From Pseudomonadota bacterium (GTDB taxonomy: Bacteria > Pseudomonadota > Gammaproteobacteria > Burkholderiales > Chitinibacteraceae): DNA of 64,000 nucleotides. This document shows positions 44,740-54,445 of the stretch, piece by piece. Position numbers and translations under genes: made by a program. The stretch's first letter is position 1, and each line of letters starts with the position of its first letter. The notes under the pieces were generated by a model. It had not been told where the DNA came from. It ran no database searches and was given only the letters and a program-made list of their open reading frames with translations. The stretch covers positions 1 through 64,000 of the forward strand of contig JAPLQI010000073.1 of the NCBI GenBank assembly GCA_026399755.1, written 5' to 3'.

Positions 44740-45513
44740 ATGTGGAAAAAAATAAGAGTCGTGATTTTGCTGTTGGTTTTAGCCAAGGTCGCCCAATGGA
44801 CTTGGCTAGATAAAGGTGCGCTGGAGTGGAAAAAGAATCTATATGTGGCGATTTATCCGGTGAATGTAAGTGGCAGCGCCGAAGTCAGTGCCTATTTGCA
44901 AACTTTAAGTAAAGATGATTTTGAGCCTTTAACGCAATATTTTGCCGCAGAGGCTAAGCAATATCAGCTGAATATTCATCGGCCATTTGAGTTTCAATTA
45001 GGGGCGGAGGTAAAAGAGATTCCTCCTACGCCGCCTAGCAATGGCAATATATTAAATACGATGTTTTGGAGTTTGAAATTTAGATACTTTGCTTGGAATA
45101 ACAGCCCTAAAGTCAGCGTGCCACCGGACATTCGTCTGTATTTATTGTATTACGATCCAGCCACGTATCCTCAGCTCAGCCATTCTACTGCGCTGAATAA
45201 AGGCCGTATTGGCCGGATTAATTTATTTGCGGCTAAGGCCTACGCTAAGCAAAATCTGGTGATTGTGGGGCACGAGTTGCTGCATACGCTGAATGCTAGC
45301 GATAAATATGATTTAAATACCAATATGCCTATTTACCCAGATGGCTTTGCCGAGCCAGATAAAGTGCCACGCTATCCACAAGGCTATGCCGAACTCATGG
45401 GCGGGAGGATTCCGGTGAGCGAAGTGCAGGCCACCATCCCGGATAATCTGAGCCGAACTTTGCTGGGTGTGAAAACGGCGCAGGAGATTGGGTGGTTAAA
45501 GACTGCCCAGTAG
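44740..45513 (+). CDS. Membrane-anchored protein with a HELLH zinc-protease-like motif
   Basis: 257 residues from ATG 44740 (AGG seven bases upstream); an earlier in-frame ATG at 44710 lacks a site. One N-terminal helix (about 4-22) anchors or exports it. The soluble domain has 'YLLYYDPATYPQLSHSTALN' and 'GRIGRINLFAAKAYAKQNLV', then the candidate zinc motif 'VGHELLHTLNASDKYD' (HELLH at residues 178-182) with a downstream Asp in 'NASDKYD' that may be the third ligand, as in metzincin-like or M54-like enzymes. I do not recognise the family. No linked partner gene is evident. Confidence 0.82.
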   Translation: MWKKIRVVILLLVLAKVAQWTWLDKGALEWKKNLYVAIYPVNVSGSAEVSAYLQTLSKDDFEPLTQYFAAEAKQYQLNIHRPFEFQLGAEVKEIPPTPPSNGNILNTMFWSLKFRYFAWNNSPKVSVPPDIRLYLLYYDPATYPQLSHSTALNKGRIGRINLFAAKAYAKQNLVIVGHELLHTLNASDKYDLNTNMPIYPDGFAEPDKVPRYPQGYAELMGGRIPVSEVQATIPDNLSRTLLGVKTAQEIGWLKTAQ

Positions 45514-45611
45514 CTGCTGTTGTCGGGGGGGAAAAGGCTCTATCTTGCCCTCGCGGAGAAGCCTTTAGCCATCTAAATACAAGCTTTGCTTGTTTTTAAC
45601 ACGGAATAGTT

Positions 45612-46205
45612 ATGCTTACAGAACACGATGCCTTGCATCATTTACGCCCCTTTTGGGCTTCTTATCAAAGCATGTTGAAAGAGGTGGAGGCAGGCGGGCG
45701 TTTTCATGCCAGCCCGCAAGAAAGCTATGCGGCTAAGCTGTTTGAAATGCTGTATGAGCTAGAGCACGATCTGAGCAATCTAAAGCGGGCGACGTGTTTT
45801 ATTCGTAATTTAGCGCCCAATTTAGCAGAGAGCTACGACATTTATGGCTATCACGATGAGCACTTTTCGATGCGTTTTGCGGGCATCTTGGATAAGGCGC
45901 ATCGGCTGGTTGGGGCTTCTTTATTATTAAAGGCCGATAAGTGTGAGGGCAGTGGCGGAAGCTCTTTTGTGATTAGGGCGGCCAAAGATCATTACCCCGA
46001 AGTGGCGGCAAATCTGGAGCGCTTGGCTGCGCTTGAGGCTAATCATAAAAAAGCACGCAAGGGCGTTGTTGTTACCGATGCGGCAAATAGGGCTGTGGCA
46101 GATTTTGCCTTGGAAGTGGCGGCTTTAGAAGCGCTGATGAGCAAAATAGTCGCAGCCATGGCTGCCTTGCTGCTTTCGCTGGCGCCTGTTTACGCCTTGA
46201 TTTGA
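45612..46205 (+). CDS. Uncharacterised helical protein with a hydrophobic C-terminus
   Basis: 197 residues with no signal peptide. The body is predicted all-helical ('HDALHHLRPFWASYQSMLKE', 'KLFEMLYELEHDLSNLKRAT', 'DIYGYHDEHFSMRFAGILDK'). The last ~22 residues form a hydrophobic segment, so the protein could be tail-anchored. The family was not recognised. The start has weak site support (GGAATAGTT). Confidence 0.7.
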   Translation: MLTEHDALHHLRPFWASYQSMLKEVEAGGRFHASPQESYAAKLFEMLYELEHDLSNLKRATCFIRNLAPNLAESYDIYGYHDEHFSMRFAGILDKAHRLVGASLLLKADKCEGSGGSSFVIRAAKDHYPEVAANLERLAALEANHKKARKGVVVTDAANRAVADFALEVAALEALMSKIVAAMAALLLSLAPVYALI

Positions 46206-46210
46206 TGGAT

Positions 46211-46253
46211 AAAAAAAACAGCAAATAGCGGGTGGCCGCTACTTGCTGCTGTT
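46211..46253 (-). terminator. Terminator after phoX
   Basis: On the minus strand, AACAGCAG-CAAGTAGCGG / CCGCTATTTGCTGTT pairs imperfectly and is followed by a run of eight T's. It lies about 30 bases after the phoX stop. Confidence 0.75.
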
Positions 46254-46283
46254 TAACGATGGCCGAATAGGCCGCCGTAATGC

Positions 46284-48257
46284 TTAAACTTTAGATAACT
46301 TCATGCCTGTTGCTTCAGCAGTCAGATAACCTACAGCGCAACCAAATTTGTTTTTGTAGTTGCTGTTAACAATTGGGTTAACCAGTGCCTTGGCGGCTGC
46401 ATCCATGGTGGAGATCCATTCACCCGGGTGCTGGAAGTTGCTCATGATATAGGTCCAGCCGTTTACATCATCGGCAACCACGAGGCCAGTTGCTTCTGCA
46501 CCAGAAGGCATAGAGATCAGACGTGAAAGCACTTTGGTGTCGATATTGTAAGCCCACACAAAGTTATTTACGTGCTGGCTGCTGTCTTCACCAATAAACA
46601 GGGTGCGCAGTTTTTCAGAGAATTTCAGATTGTCCGGGTTGGCAATCTTGTCAACGTTTGCGGTATTGCCCAATGCATCTTTGGCGATATCTTCACCAAT
46701 AATCAGCGCCTTAGTCAGTACCGGTACCCACTCACTGTTGATGGCTGCGCCGCCTGTATCTTTTTGCCCGCCTGTTAAGGTATGTGCCATCACGCCGCCC
46801 GCACTCAGTTTCTTAGCAAGAGAAACATTGTAAGCCGGGTTGTTTGCAGCGTCGCCTGCAATCATTGAAGCCTGGATGTTTTGTAGTGCAGAGTAGGCGA
46901 TTTTGTCTTTTGCGTTAACGGTGGTGCCTTCCATCTTAGTGAAGGCCATGCTGGCGCCTACATAGCTGGCGTAACGGTGAGTTTCAAGGAAGGCTGCTGC
47001 TTTTTCCATGCCTGGCTTGATTTTGATCCATTGTGTTTTGCCACCGTAGAAGATCTTGGTGTAGCTTGCGTCAGCTGGATCTTTTGTTGCAACAGTCATG
47101 ATGTCGTTTGGCTTGAGGGTGTCAGCCAGTTTTTCGATTTCTGCGCTGGTGGCGGAGCCAAGCTTAATCCACGTCAGTGCGGCACCGGCTGCTGCCGGGT
47201 CGATAGAGAAACCTGTACCGACTTTAGCCACGTACAAGGTACCTGAAGACAGATCTTTTTCTTTATCTGCCACGAAAATAAACAAGCCGCTGTTGGTTGC
47301 ATCGTCGCCCATTAATGCGGTGCGATTATCCGGCATAACTTGAATCAGCTCATGCGAGATACGGCCCAGGCAGTAATGTTTTTTGATCGAGCCAGTACCA
47401 TCCGGGTTAACCGTTACTTCTGGCATATGGCCATAGTGGTAAGGGTTGGCTTTGGTTTCATCGCCGAATACATTTTTGCTGAAGGTTTTAAATTGCGTAT
47501 CTGTTGCGGCAGTAAAAGCATCTGGCTCGTATTCTTCGCTGGAAAGGTGGGTATTCCATGGTGACATGCTGGCGCCACAGGTGATCCACAGCATGTGCGC
47601 TGCTGAGGTATCTACATTGTGGTATTTAACCAGTGTCAGCTTACCTGTGGCTTGATCTTGATCTAGCGTCAGCACAGCGATAGGGGAAGGCAGCTGGCCA
47701 TACATGCTTTGGCCTGCTTGGTTGTTAGTGGTGTATTCAAACTGAACAACGGCAAATACCGCTTTGCCCTTGATGCCGGCAACCGTTGCTTTATCCAAGT
47801 TAATCAATGATGTGCCATCTGCACAATCAGAGAAGAATTGTCTTTCAAGGCCAACTACGGATGTATCCAGAATAGGCTTGTTGTTGATGTCAACATAGCC
47901 GCCAGACAGGCTGTAACCGCCTTTACCATCAGGAACGTAATCACCGGTAATAAAGAAAGGCTTGTAAGCCAATTTGAAGCTTTGTGTGCTGCCATCGCTG
48001 AGTTTTACATTCAGAGCGGAGCCAACGCTGGTGGTACCCATTGCATATGGATCGCTAATGCCAGGTGCGCTCATGCCGCTAAAGCTGGCGGATTCAAAGC
48101 TAACTGTGGCCGGTGCTGTTGCCACGGTCGTATCGCTATCGCCACCACAGGCGGTCATCAGCAGAGATGCGGCTGATGCGCCTCCCAGTGGTAAAAGTGG
48201 AATGCTGGAGAATAATTTTAGGGCTTGGCGGCGGGCAGCTTGCATCTCATCTAACAA
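46284..48257 (-). CDS. phoX: Tat-exported alkaline phosphatase of the PhoX (DUF839) family
   Basis: 657 residues from TTG 48257; GAGGAG seven bases upstream supports it over the ATG four codons later. The N-terminus has a twin-arginine motif 'ARRQALKLFSS' followed by a hydrophobic segment and a lipobox-like 'LLMTACGG' (Cys about 37). The remainder is the PhoX/DUF839 beta-propeller with 'WITCGASMSPWNTHLSSEEY' and a C-terminal 'NFVWAYNIDTKVLSRLISMP' blade. PhoX enzymes are Ca/Fe-dependent phosphomonoesterases of the periplasm. A Pho box lies about 104 bases upstream of the start, so phosphate starvation should induce it. Confidence 0.92.
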   Translation of the reverse strand: MLDEMQAARRQALKLFSSIPLLPLGGASAASLLMTACGGDSDTTVATAPATVSFESASFSGMSAPGISDPYAMGTTSVGSALNVKLSDGSTQSFKLAYKPFFITGDYVPDGKGGYSLSGGYVDINNKPILDTSVVGLERQFFSDCADGTSLINLDKATVAGIKGKAVFAVVQFEYTTNNQAGQSMYGQLPSPIAVLTLDQDQATGKLTLVKYHNVDTSAAHMLWITCGASMSPWNTHLSSEEYEPDAFTAATDTQFKTFSKNVFGDETKANPYHYGHMPEVTVNPDGTGSIKKHYCLGRISHELIQVMPDNRTALMGDDATNSGLFIFVADKEKDLSSGTLYVAKVGTGFSIDPAAAGAALTWIKLGSATSAEIEKLADTLKPNDIMTVATKDPADASYTKIFYGGKTQWIKIKPGMEKAAAFLETHRYASYVGASMAFTKMEGTTVNAKDKIAYSALQNIQASMIAGDAANNPAYNVSLAKKLSAGGVMAHTLTGGQKDTGGAAINSEWVPVLTKALIIGEDIAKDALGNTANVDKIANPDNLKFSEKLRTLFIGEDSSQHVNNFVWAYNIDTKVLSRLISMPSGAEATGLVVADDVNGWTYIMSNFQHPGEWISTMDAAAKALVNPIVNSNYKNKFGCAVGYLTAEATGMKLSKV

Positions 48258-48360
48258 TTTATAACTCCTCAGTATTTCCGGTCACAGAAAGAAAAACGTT
48301 CTTGTCAAATGCCTGATTGAGTACTAGTGGCATTTATTCTGCGTAAGGTAACGTGTTTAT

Positions 48361-48378
48361 ATGACAGGCTTATGACAT
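48361..48378 (-). promoter_or_regulatory. Pho box upstream of phoX
   Basis: Reading the minus strand: ATGTCAT-AAGC-CTGTCAT, two seven-base direct repeats separated by four bases, matching the PhoB consensus CTGTCAT-N4-CTGTCAT in 13 of 14 repeat positions. The following bases continue with an AT-rich ATAAACACG. It stands about 104 bases before the phoX TTG start. The 413-bp gap 48258-48670 otherwise shows only an AT-rich promoter zone and the nrdJ terminator. Confidence 0.85.
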
Positions 48379-48602
48379 ATCCTTATGGGTCTCAGCTATC
48401 CACATTGGGTTAGGAAGTTAAAATTGTAGTGAATAGTTGTAAGCTACATTAAGGTTTTGGTAATAATATTTATCCTGACAGTCTAAGAAAATAGCTGATT
48501 TTTATAGGGTTCGAATGTCGGTGGTAAGGACTTGAATACCCTATCAGTTCACATGATTTTGCATTAAAAATACCTGATAACAGATGCTGAACAACATACG
48601 TA

Positions 48603-48649
48603 AAAAGGCCCGCTATTCAACCAATTTCTTGGCAAATAGCGGGCCTTTT
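48603..48649. terminator. Terminator after nrdJ
   Basis: AAAAGGCCCGCTATT...AAATAGCGGGCCTTTT stem with a 17-base spacer, about 22 bases after the nrdJ stop on the minus strand. Confidence 0.9.
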
Positions 48650-48670
48650 AATGCTTACAGATAATCTAGA

Positions 48671-51127
48671 TTAACCGCACGCTCCAACAAAGCCGCAGGA
48701 TACGCAGCGGCTGCAGCCGTCGATTTTTTGTAAGGCATATGCGCCGCACTCTGGGCATTTTTTACCGGTGGCGATGGGGTTTACTGGGGCCAAAGGCGCT
48801 TCATACTGGCTATCGTCTATCACATAGGCCATATGTTTATTTTTAAAGCGTGTCGCCAGTAGCTTGGTCGGTACTTGATTGCCGGATGCATCTAAGAAGC
48901 CGCGTTTGGTGAGGATTTGCTGCAATGCATAGCCAATCGCGGCCACTTCTGATTCGTGGAATAAAGGCGCTTGCGAGCCGTCTTCCTTATTAATCATGCC
49001 GCAACGAACCGTGCCCTTGCCCCAGCTTACTTCGCGCATATCGGCCAGCGATTTAGCGATCGAGCCGCCCGAGCGTGCCGCCATGGATAAGAGGCGCATG
49101 CTGGCGGTGATCCACTGCTGATCTTCGCTTTTTTGGCTGGCAGGCATAAAGAATTCAAATGGGCGCTCAATCGTGACCAACTCGCCGCCGACAATGCCGG
49201 TGATATGGATAAAGCTGACGGTGAGGTAAACCACTTTTTTACCTTCGTACGTCATATACGCCACTTTAGAAGTCACCGATTCCAAATCGCCATTCGGGCG
49301 GCGATCAAACTGCTTGCGCAGCAAATCATCATCTGGAATTAGCTCTTCTTCTACCACAGTAACCGGCGCTTCAGCGACTGACAATACGCTGCCCAAAATG
49401 CTATTGGGGCGATAAGTCGCTAGGCCTTTTAGCCCCGCACGCCATGCATCCATGTATAAATTTTGGAAATCAGCGTAAGGATAATCGGCAGGCACGTTCA
49501 CTGTTTTAGAAATTGCCGAATCAACGAAAGGCTGCACGACTTCCAGCATCTTCATATGATCGCTGGCCGACATATTCAGCGCAGTCACAAAAGGTTCAGG
49601 CAATTTGCTGTCATCCGATACATCGTGGCCCATATGGCGATACAAGCGCCAAGCGTGATCGGCCACTTCGTAAGTTTGCGTGGTGCCATCGTTCATGCGT
49701 TTTTTGCGGTTATAAACCCAAGAGAACGCAGGCTCGATACCATTAGACGCATTGTCCGCAAAGGCCAGTGTAATGGTGCCGGTTGGGGCGATGGACAAGA
49801 GGTGAGAGTTACGCAAGCCATGCTTGGCAATCGCCGCACGAATCGCCTTAGGCAGACGTTTAGCAAAGTTACCCACTAGATATTGAGTGCTATCGAATAG
49901 GGTAAACGCGCCTTTTTCTTTGGCTAAATCTACCGATGCAAGGTAGGCCGTATCCCGCATCACTTCAGAGATTTTTTGTGCTAGCGCACGCCCAGCATCA
50001 GAATCGTAGCGCAGGCCCATCATCACCAGCGTGCTACCCAATCCTAAATAGCCCAGACCAATGCGGCGTTTGGACATGGCTTCGGCTTTTTGCTGTGGTA
50101 GCGGCCAAGCGGTGGCTTCCAGTACATTGTCCAACATGCGGATCGCAATGCTGACCACAGCTTGGAAGCCTTCAAAATCAAAGCCCACCTCTTTGCTAAA
50201 AGGCGATGTGACAAAGCGGGTGAGGTTGATCGAGCCTAGGCAACAGCAGCCATAATCGGGCAAAGGCTGTTCGGCGCAAGGGTTGGTGGCTTCGATGGTT
50301 TCGCAGTAATACAGATTGTTATCCGCATTCATGCGCGACAAAAATAAGATACCCGGCTCGGCGTGGTCGTAAGTGGATTTCATCACTTCTTCCCACAACT
50401 CGCGCGCACGGATGGTTTGGTGCACCCACAGGCCGTCTTCACGCTGATAAGCGCCCGCTGCGACCTTCTCTTCACAAGGCTCGGCTTTGTGCACGAGGCA
50501 GAAGTCTTTGTCTTGGTTTACGGCTTCCATAAACTCGTCGGTTACGCCGATCGAGATATTAAAATTGGTCAGGCCGCCCTGATCTTTAGAGCGGATAAAT
50601 TCCAGAATATCGGGGTGATCGCCACGTAACACACCCATTTGCGCGCCGCGCCGCGCACCGGCCGATTCAACCGTAGAGCACGATGCATTAAACACCTGCA
50701 TAAACGAAACAGGGCCTGAAGCACGCGAGCGTGTGCCGCGCACCAAGGAGTCTTTAGGGCGAATGGTCGAGAAATCGTAGCCCACGCCGCCACCACGGCG
50801 CATGGTTTCTGCCGCATCAGAGAGCGCGGTATAAATACTTGGCTTGCCATCGGTGCTGCCCGAAACCGAATCGCCCACCGGCTGCACAAAGCAGTTGATC
50901 AGCGTGGCGCGTAAATCCATGCCCGCGGCAGAGTTAATGCGGCCAGCGGGTACAAAACCATTTTGCTGCGCCCACAAAAACTTCTCTTCGAAGTAAGCTT
51001 TTAAATCAGGCTGCTCTACGCTGGCCAAAGCACTGGCAACACGCGCCTGTACGTCGCTAATCGAGGCTTCTTCGCCCTTGGCGTACTTTTCTAGCAATAC
51101 ATCCAGAGAAATTTCTTGCGGAGCCAT
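48671..51127 (-). CDS. nrdJ: Adenosylcobalamin-dependent (class II) ribonucleotide reductase
   Basis: 818 residues from ATG 51127 ([20 protein letters not shown]), preceded by AGGA; the frame is open upstream to 51382 but those residues do not look like the family. The N-terminus has '[11 protein letters not shown]', '[16 protein letters not shown]' and '[16 protein letters not shown]' (class II substrate loop), and the radical-site region '[20 protein letters not shown]' follows. A C-terminal zinc-ribbon-like '[20 protein letters not shown]' (CxxC-x-CxxC) precedes the terminal Cys pair. It reduces ribonucleotides to deoxyribonucleotides using B12. No B12 riboswitch box was found in its leader. 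Confidence 0.93.
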   Translation of the reverse strand: MAPQEISLDVLLEKYAKGEEASISDVQARVASALASVEQPDLKAYFEEKFLWAQQNGFVPAGRINSAAGMDLRATLINCFVQPVGDSVSGSTDGKPSIYTALSDAAETMRRGGGVGYDFSTIRPKDSLVRGTRSRASGPVSFMQVFNASCSTVESAGARRGAQMGVLRGDHPDILEFIRSKDQGGLTNFNISIGVTDEFMEAVNQDKDFCLVHKAEPCEEKVAAGAYQREDGLWVHQTIRARELWEEVMKSTYDHAEPGILFLSRMNADNNLYYCETIEATNPCAEQPLPDYGCCCLGSINLTRFVTSPFSKEVGFDFEGFQAVVSIAIRMLDNVLEATAWPLPQQKAEAMSKRRIGLGYLGLGSTLVMMGLRYDSDAGRALAQKISEVMRDTAYLASVDLAKEKGAFTLFDSTQYLVGNFAKRLPKAIRAAIAKHGLRNSHLLSIAPTGTITLAFADNASNGIEPAFSWVYNRKKRMNDGTTQTYEVADHAWRLYRHMGHDVSDDSKLPEPFVTALNMSASDHMKMLEVVQPFVDSAISKTVNVPADYPYADFQNLYMDAWRAGLKGLATYRPNSILGSVLSVAEAPVTVVEEELIPDDDLLRKQFDRRPNGDLESVTSKVAYMTYEGKKVVYLTVSFIHITGIVGGELVTIERPFEFFMPASQKSEDQQWITASMRLLSMAARSGGSIAKSLADMREVSWGKGTVRCGMINKEDGSQAPLFHESEVAAIGYALQQILTKRGFLDASGNQVPTKLLATRFKNKHMAYVIDDSQYEAPLAPVNPIATGKKCPECGAYALQKIDGCSRCVSCGFVGACG

Positions 51128-51399
51128 GTCGGTATTTCCTAAATAATTGATCGTATTCGGTGTCATGCGGGCTGCGGGTTTAATTGCAAGGCGGGGCGGG
51201 GTTCTGAGATTCTGTGCAGCTCTTATTGCATCTATTAACAAAAAACGATGCAGAGCCAAGGCCATCATTCCTTGTGCCGCGCGCGCAAGAGAGGGCAGGA
51301 TTTTAAGCCAAGTCGGCGTATGTCGTGAGGGATTTAGTACAAGTGGTAATAGTTTGAATAACCGGATGCTGGCCGTATTCAATGCTGATGCTTGCCTTT

Positions 51400-52326
51400 T
51401 TACAAAGGCTTTTCATCAGGATAAATATCCCAGTAAGGGGCATCCAGCCACTGCTGTTGATCGATAAAGTCTAGAAAGGCACGCACTTTTGCTGGCACAT
51501 GTTTGCGCTCAGGGAATACGGCGTAGATGGCGTAGCGTGGTAGCGGGTAGTCGTCGAGTAAAGTGACTAGTCTACCTGCAGCTAGATCGGCTCCCACTAC
51601 AAAGCTGGGCATATGGCAAATACCCAAGCCTGCCAGCAGTGCGTCTCTTAGCGCTTCGCTGTTATTGACTTGGTAATTACCTCGCGGCAGTACTTTGTTT
51701 GCGCCTGCTGGACCAGCAAAAATCCATTCTGTTCCTCCTCGATAATAAGAATACTGAATGCAATTATGCTTAAGCAGATCAAGCGGCTGCAGTGGGTGGC
51801 CATGCTTTGCAAGATAATCGGGTGAAGCGCAGAGCACACTTTTGCAAGGGGCAATCCGTCGCGCAATCATTTCAGATTCAGGCAGGTGGCCAATCCGAAT
51901 GGCGAGATCAAAACCGCCATCGATCAGATCGACCATTTGATCGTCCATGACCATATCCAGTTGCACGGCAGGGTGGGCATGTAAAAAGGCGGGCACAAGC
52001 GGAGATAGGTGCAGGCGGCCAAACGCCATAGGTACACTGATTCGCAGTAAGCCTTGGGGTTGCTGCTGCAGGCCAGCAATAAAATCTGCGCCTTCACGGG
52101 CCAGAGCTAATGCTTGGCGTGCGTAATCGTAATAGCTCTCGCCTGCTTCGGTAAGGCTTTGGCGGCGAGTCGTACGCTGTAGCAGACGAGTGCCTAATTG
52201 GGCTTCTAGCTGCAAAATGCGTTTGCTAACTGCCGATTTAGTCAGCCCCAAGCGTGTGGCGGCTGCCGAAAAACTGCCGCATTCCACAACGGCCACGTAG
52301 ACCGGAATCGCTGTCATGTACTCCAT
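51400..52326 (-). CDS. LysR family transcriptional regulator
   Basis: 308 residues. HTH '[20 protein letters not shown]' with recognition helix '[20 protein letters not shown]' and '[14 protein letters not shown]'; the effector domain begins '[20 protein letters not shown]'. The sequence resembles the CrgA/YafC-type branch. It is divergent from the MFS gene with 143 bases between the starts, the usual set-up for controlling a transporter. The effector is unknown. The stretch between this gene and nrdJ (51128-51399) shows no supported gene. Confidence 0.92.
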   Translation of the reverse strand: MEYMTAIPVYVAVVECGSFSAAATRLGLTKSAVSKRILQLEAQLGTRLLQRTTRRQSLTEAGESYYDYARQALALAREGADFIAGLQQQPQGLLRISVPMAFGRLHLSPLVPAFLHAHPAVQLDMVMDDQMVDLIDGGFDLAIRIGHLPESEMIARRIAPCKSVLCASPDYLAKHGHPLQPLDLLKHNCIQYSYYRGGTEWIFAGPAGANKVLPRGNYQVNNSEALRDALLAGLGICHMPSFVVGADLAAGRLVTLLDDYPLPRYAIYAVFPERKHVPAKVRAFLDFIDQQQWLDAPYWDIYPDEKPL

Positions 52327-52469
52327 TTGATCGTCAACCTTTCGCTACAATCCGTTTCCAATTGTCTAGATTATCTTAAAAATAAAAACAATGTACATTC
52401 AGTTTTTCTGCATGAACCTTGTTCTGCACTTACTAACAAGCATTAAGCCTGTCAGGCTAAAAGGAAAAA

Positions 52470-53843
52470 ATGGAAACAAATCTCGCCCTAGGAATCGATC
52501 GCAGCAGGAATATATGCCTCGCTGTGCTCTCATTAGCGCAGTTTATGATTGCGCTGGATTATTCAATTGTTTACGTGGCCCTGCCTGAAATTGCGCGATA
52601 TTTGCTACTGGATCACAGCTTGTCGCAGTGGGTGGTGTCGTCTTATGGCCTGATGTTTGCTGGGTTTTTACTTGTGGGTGGGCGGCTTTGTGATCGCTTT
52701 GGCGCAGCAACTATTTTTGTCTGGGCGATGGGGATATTTGCGGCTGCTTCACTTTTAGGCGGGCTGGCACCATCTGGTGCGTTATTGTTACTGGCAAGGG
52801 GCATACAGGGCGTCGCCGCCGCTGCATTGCAACCCGCAATTATTGCCCTGATTGCATTGAGTTTTGCAGAAGGTGCGGAGCGGACGAGAGCCTTGTCTAT
52901 TTGGGGAGCGGTGGGGGCATCGGGTTTGGTGGCTGGGGTGGTGCTGGGCGGGGTATTGGCAGCGCTGTCGTGGTCGCTGATTTTCTTTATTTATGTGCCG
53001 GTTGCCTTACTTTGCCTGCTCTTGGCTCGTGTGGCGTTTTCTGCGGCTTTACCTTCTCTATCTGCAGGCCGGATCCCAATCGTGGCGTCTGCTCTTGGGA
53101 CTGCTGCGGTTTTTGGGCTCGTTTTGCTACTCACGGTGGTGGCTGAATATGGTTATCAGCATGTTTCTATTCCCTATTTACTGCTTGGGGCGCTGGGCTT
53201 ATTACTGGCTTTTTATTATGTTGAAGCGCGCTCCACTGCACCCTTGATTTCCCCTCTGCTTTGGAAAATCCCAAATTTGAAAACGGGATGTTTGGCGAGT
53301 GCCTTGTATATGGCGGGCGTGGGGACAGAGTTTTATATGGTGACTCTGCTGCTGCAGGAGGTGTATGGCTACGATGTACTAAGCACGGGCTTACTGTTTC
53401 TACCGCTTTCACTGACGATTATTTTGGGCAATATACTCGCCGGACGCTGGATAGGCAGGCTAGCCGCAAAGTATGTGCTGGCTGCTGGTTTTATGCTGGG
53501 GGCGGTCGGGTTATTACTGCTGGCGCTGAGTGCCCATGCAAACAACTATTGGCTATACATTTTTCCTGCGCTGATGATCAGTGGTTTGGGCCATGGCATG
53601 ATTTATACCGCTAAATTTGTGGTGGGTATTGAAGGAGTTTCAGAGGTGCAACAGGGATCGGCGAGTGCCTTAATGGTCACGGCACAATACAGCAGTGGTG
53701 CGCTGGCATTGGCTTTGTTGGTTATTGTTTTGAAAGCATTACCTGCCCAGCAGGCGTATCCCATGTGCTTTGGTTTATTGGTGTTGTTTTCATTGTTGGG
53801 GGTGATGGTGGCGCTTAGGAAGATAAAGCCGCAATGTCAATAA
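52470..53843 (+). CDS. MFS drug-efflux transporter, DHA2 (14-helix) type
   Basis: 457 residues, about 13-14 membrane helices. 'FMIALDYSIVYVALPEIARY' matches the DHA2 motif (LD-T/S-I-V-NVALP), and 'LVGGRLCDRFGAATIFVWAM' is MFS motif A (GGRLxDRxG). 'LLARGIQGVAAAALQPAIIAL' is motif B/C region (G.xxGxGaAxxxP-like). These pumps export drugs, dyes or cations with H+. AAAAGGAAAAA gives a good site. It is divergent from the LysR gene at 51400-52326 and ends in the terminator at 53876. Confidence 0.92.
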   Translation: METNLALGIDRSRNICLAVLSLAQFMIALDYSIVYVALPEIARYLLLDHSLSQWVVSSYGLMFAGFLLVGGRLCDRFGAATIFVWAMGIFAAASLLGGLAPSGALLLLARGIQGVAAAALQPAIIALIALSFAEGAERTRALSIWGAVGASGLVAGVVLGGVLAALSWSLIFFIYVPVALLCLLLARVAFSAALPSLSAGRIPIVASALGTAAVFGLVLLLTVVAEYGYQHVSIPYLLLGALGLLLAFYYVEARSTAPLISPLLWKIPNLKTGCLASALYMAGVGTEFYMVTLLLQEVYGYDVLSTGLLFLPLSLTIILGNILAGRWIGRLAAKYVLAAGFMLGAVGLLLLALSAHANNYWLYIFPALMISGLGHGMIYTAKFVVGIEGVSEVQQGSASALMVTAQYSSGALALALLVIVLKALPAQQAYPMCFGLLVLFSLLGVMVALRKIKPQCQ

Positions 53844-53875
53844 GCGTTGCAGCGCTTGATATATGAGTAAACCCA

Positions 53876-53903
53876 ACCGCTCTTGCCCTGAGCGGTTTTT
53901 TTT
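53876..53903 (+). terminator. Terminator after the MFS gene
   Basis: ACCGCTC-ttgccct-GAGCGGT followed by seven T's, about 33 bases after the stop codon. Confidence 0.92.
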
Positions 53904-53975
53904 ACGCCTTCACGCCCCCGCTTTACCTCACTGCCCCTTATCGTGGCTTCCACCTGCCCCTTCCACTTCCCCTCA

Positions 53976-53999
53976 AATTTCCACTTCGTAGTGGAAATT
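53976..53999. promoter_or_regulatory. Perfect inverted repeat upstream of the Dga/SFCGS operon (candidate operator)
   Basis: AATTTCCACT-TCGT-AGTGGAAATT, a perfect 10-bp inverted repeat, about 85 bases before the first gene (54084). Two half-site-like TTCCAC repeats lie just to the left (53948, 53961). The spacing suits binding by a regulator encoded in the cluster, such as the BglG-type protein at 60798-62714, or an RNA hairpin; no experiment is implied. Confidence 0.55.
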
Positions 54000-54083
54000 A
54001 AACAGGTACAAAGCGTCTCCCATATTGCTTACGATGAGTCATCGAATTAATCACAGCTAGCTATAACGGGCTTGGGAGCAAAC

Positions 54084-54404
54084 ATGGGTGAAATTGCAGA
54101 AGTAAGCGAGGTAGAGATTCAGGCTTTGGCAGAACGGGTGTTGGGGCAAATTACTGAGTTGCTGGAGGTGGAAAACAAATACCTCAGCGATGTGCAGCAA
54201 ATGAAGATGGATTCGCATATCAAAGCGATGGCCCGGCGCTCTTTGTCGGGTGAGGGTTTGCCTGATTTTGATGATGATTTGTTTGACGAGATTTCGGCCC
54301 CTGCGATGCGACTTTCCGAAACGGTAACGGCGATGTTTGGCAATTTGCCAAACAAGGAAGCGCTGCTCTTATCGATTCATTTTGAAGTGGCAAAGAATAA
54401 ATAA
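54084..54404 (+). CDS. PRD-like small protein (EF_0829/AHA_3910, TIGR03582-like)
   Basis: 106 residues from ATG 54084, where GGGAG lies five bases upstream; TTG 54072 would start inside that site. It is a small all-helical protein resembling one PTS regulation domain, with His residues in 'MKMDSHIKAMARRSL' (conserved PRD His) and 'LLLSIHFEVAKN'. This family is always linked to the SFCGS and DUF43xx genes that follow. In PRDs the His is phosphorylated by PTS proteins, so this small protein may report the state of the system. Function unknown. Confidence 0.85.
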   Translation: MGEIAEVSEVEIQALAERVLGQITELLEVENKYLSDVQQMKMDSHIKAMARRSLSGEGLPDFDDDLFDEISAPAMRLSETVTAMFGNLPNKEALLLSIHFEVAKNK

Positions 54405-54445
54405 TATCCCCCTTTGTAATGAACTCTTCTTAAAAAGGAATTGAA

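Noticed and set aside
51128-51382. 85-residue N-terminal extension of nrdJ
   Set aside because: Low-quality sequence before MAPQEISLD, and the AGGA site points to the later ATG.
51128-51399. B12 riboswitch in the leader of nrdJ
   Set aside because: A cobalamin-dependent enzyme makes it plausible, but no B12 box (GCCACTG type) or long conserved core was found on the minus strand.
53944-53959. Sigma-54 promoter (TGGC...TGC) upstream of the Dga-type operon
   Set aside because: The GG and GC doublets are nine bases apart rather than ten, and the regulator in the cluster is BglG-type, without an AAA+ sigma-54 domain.
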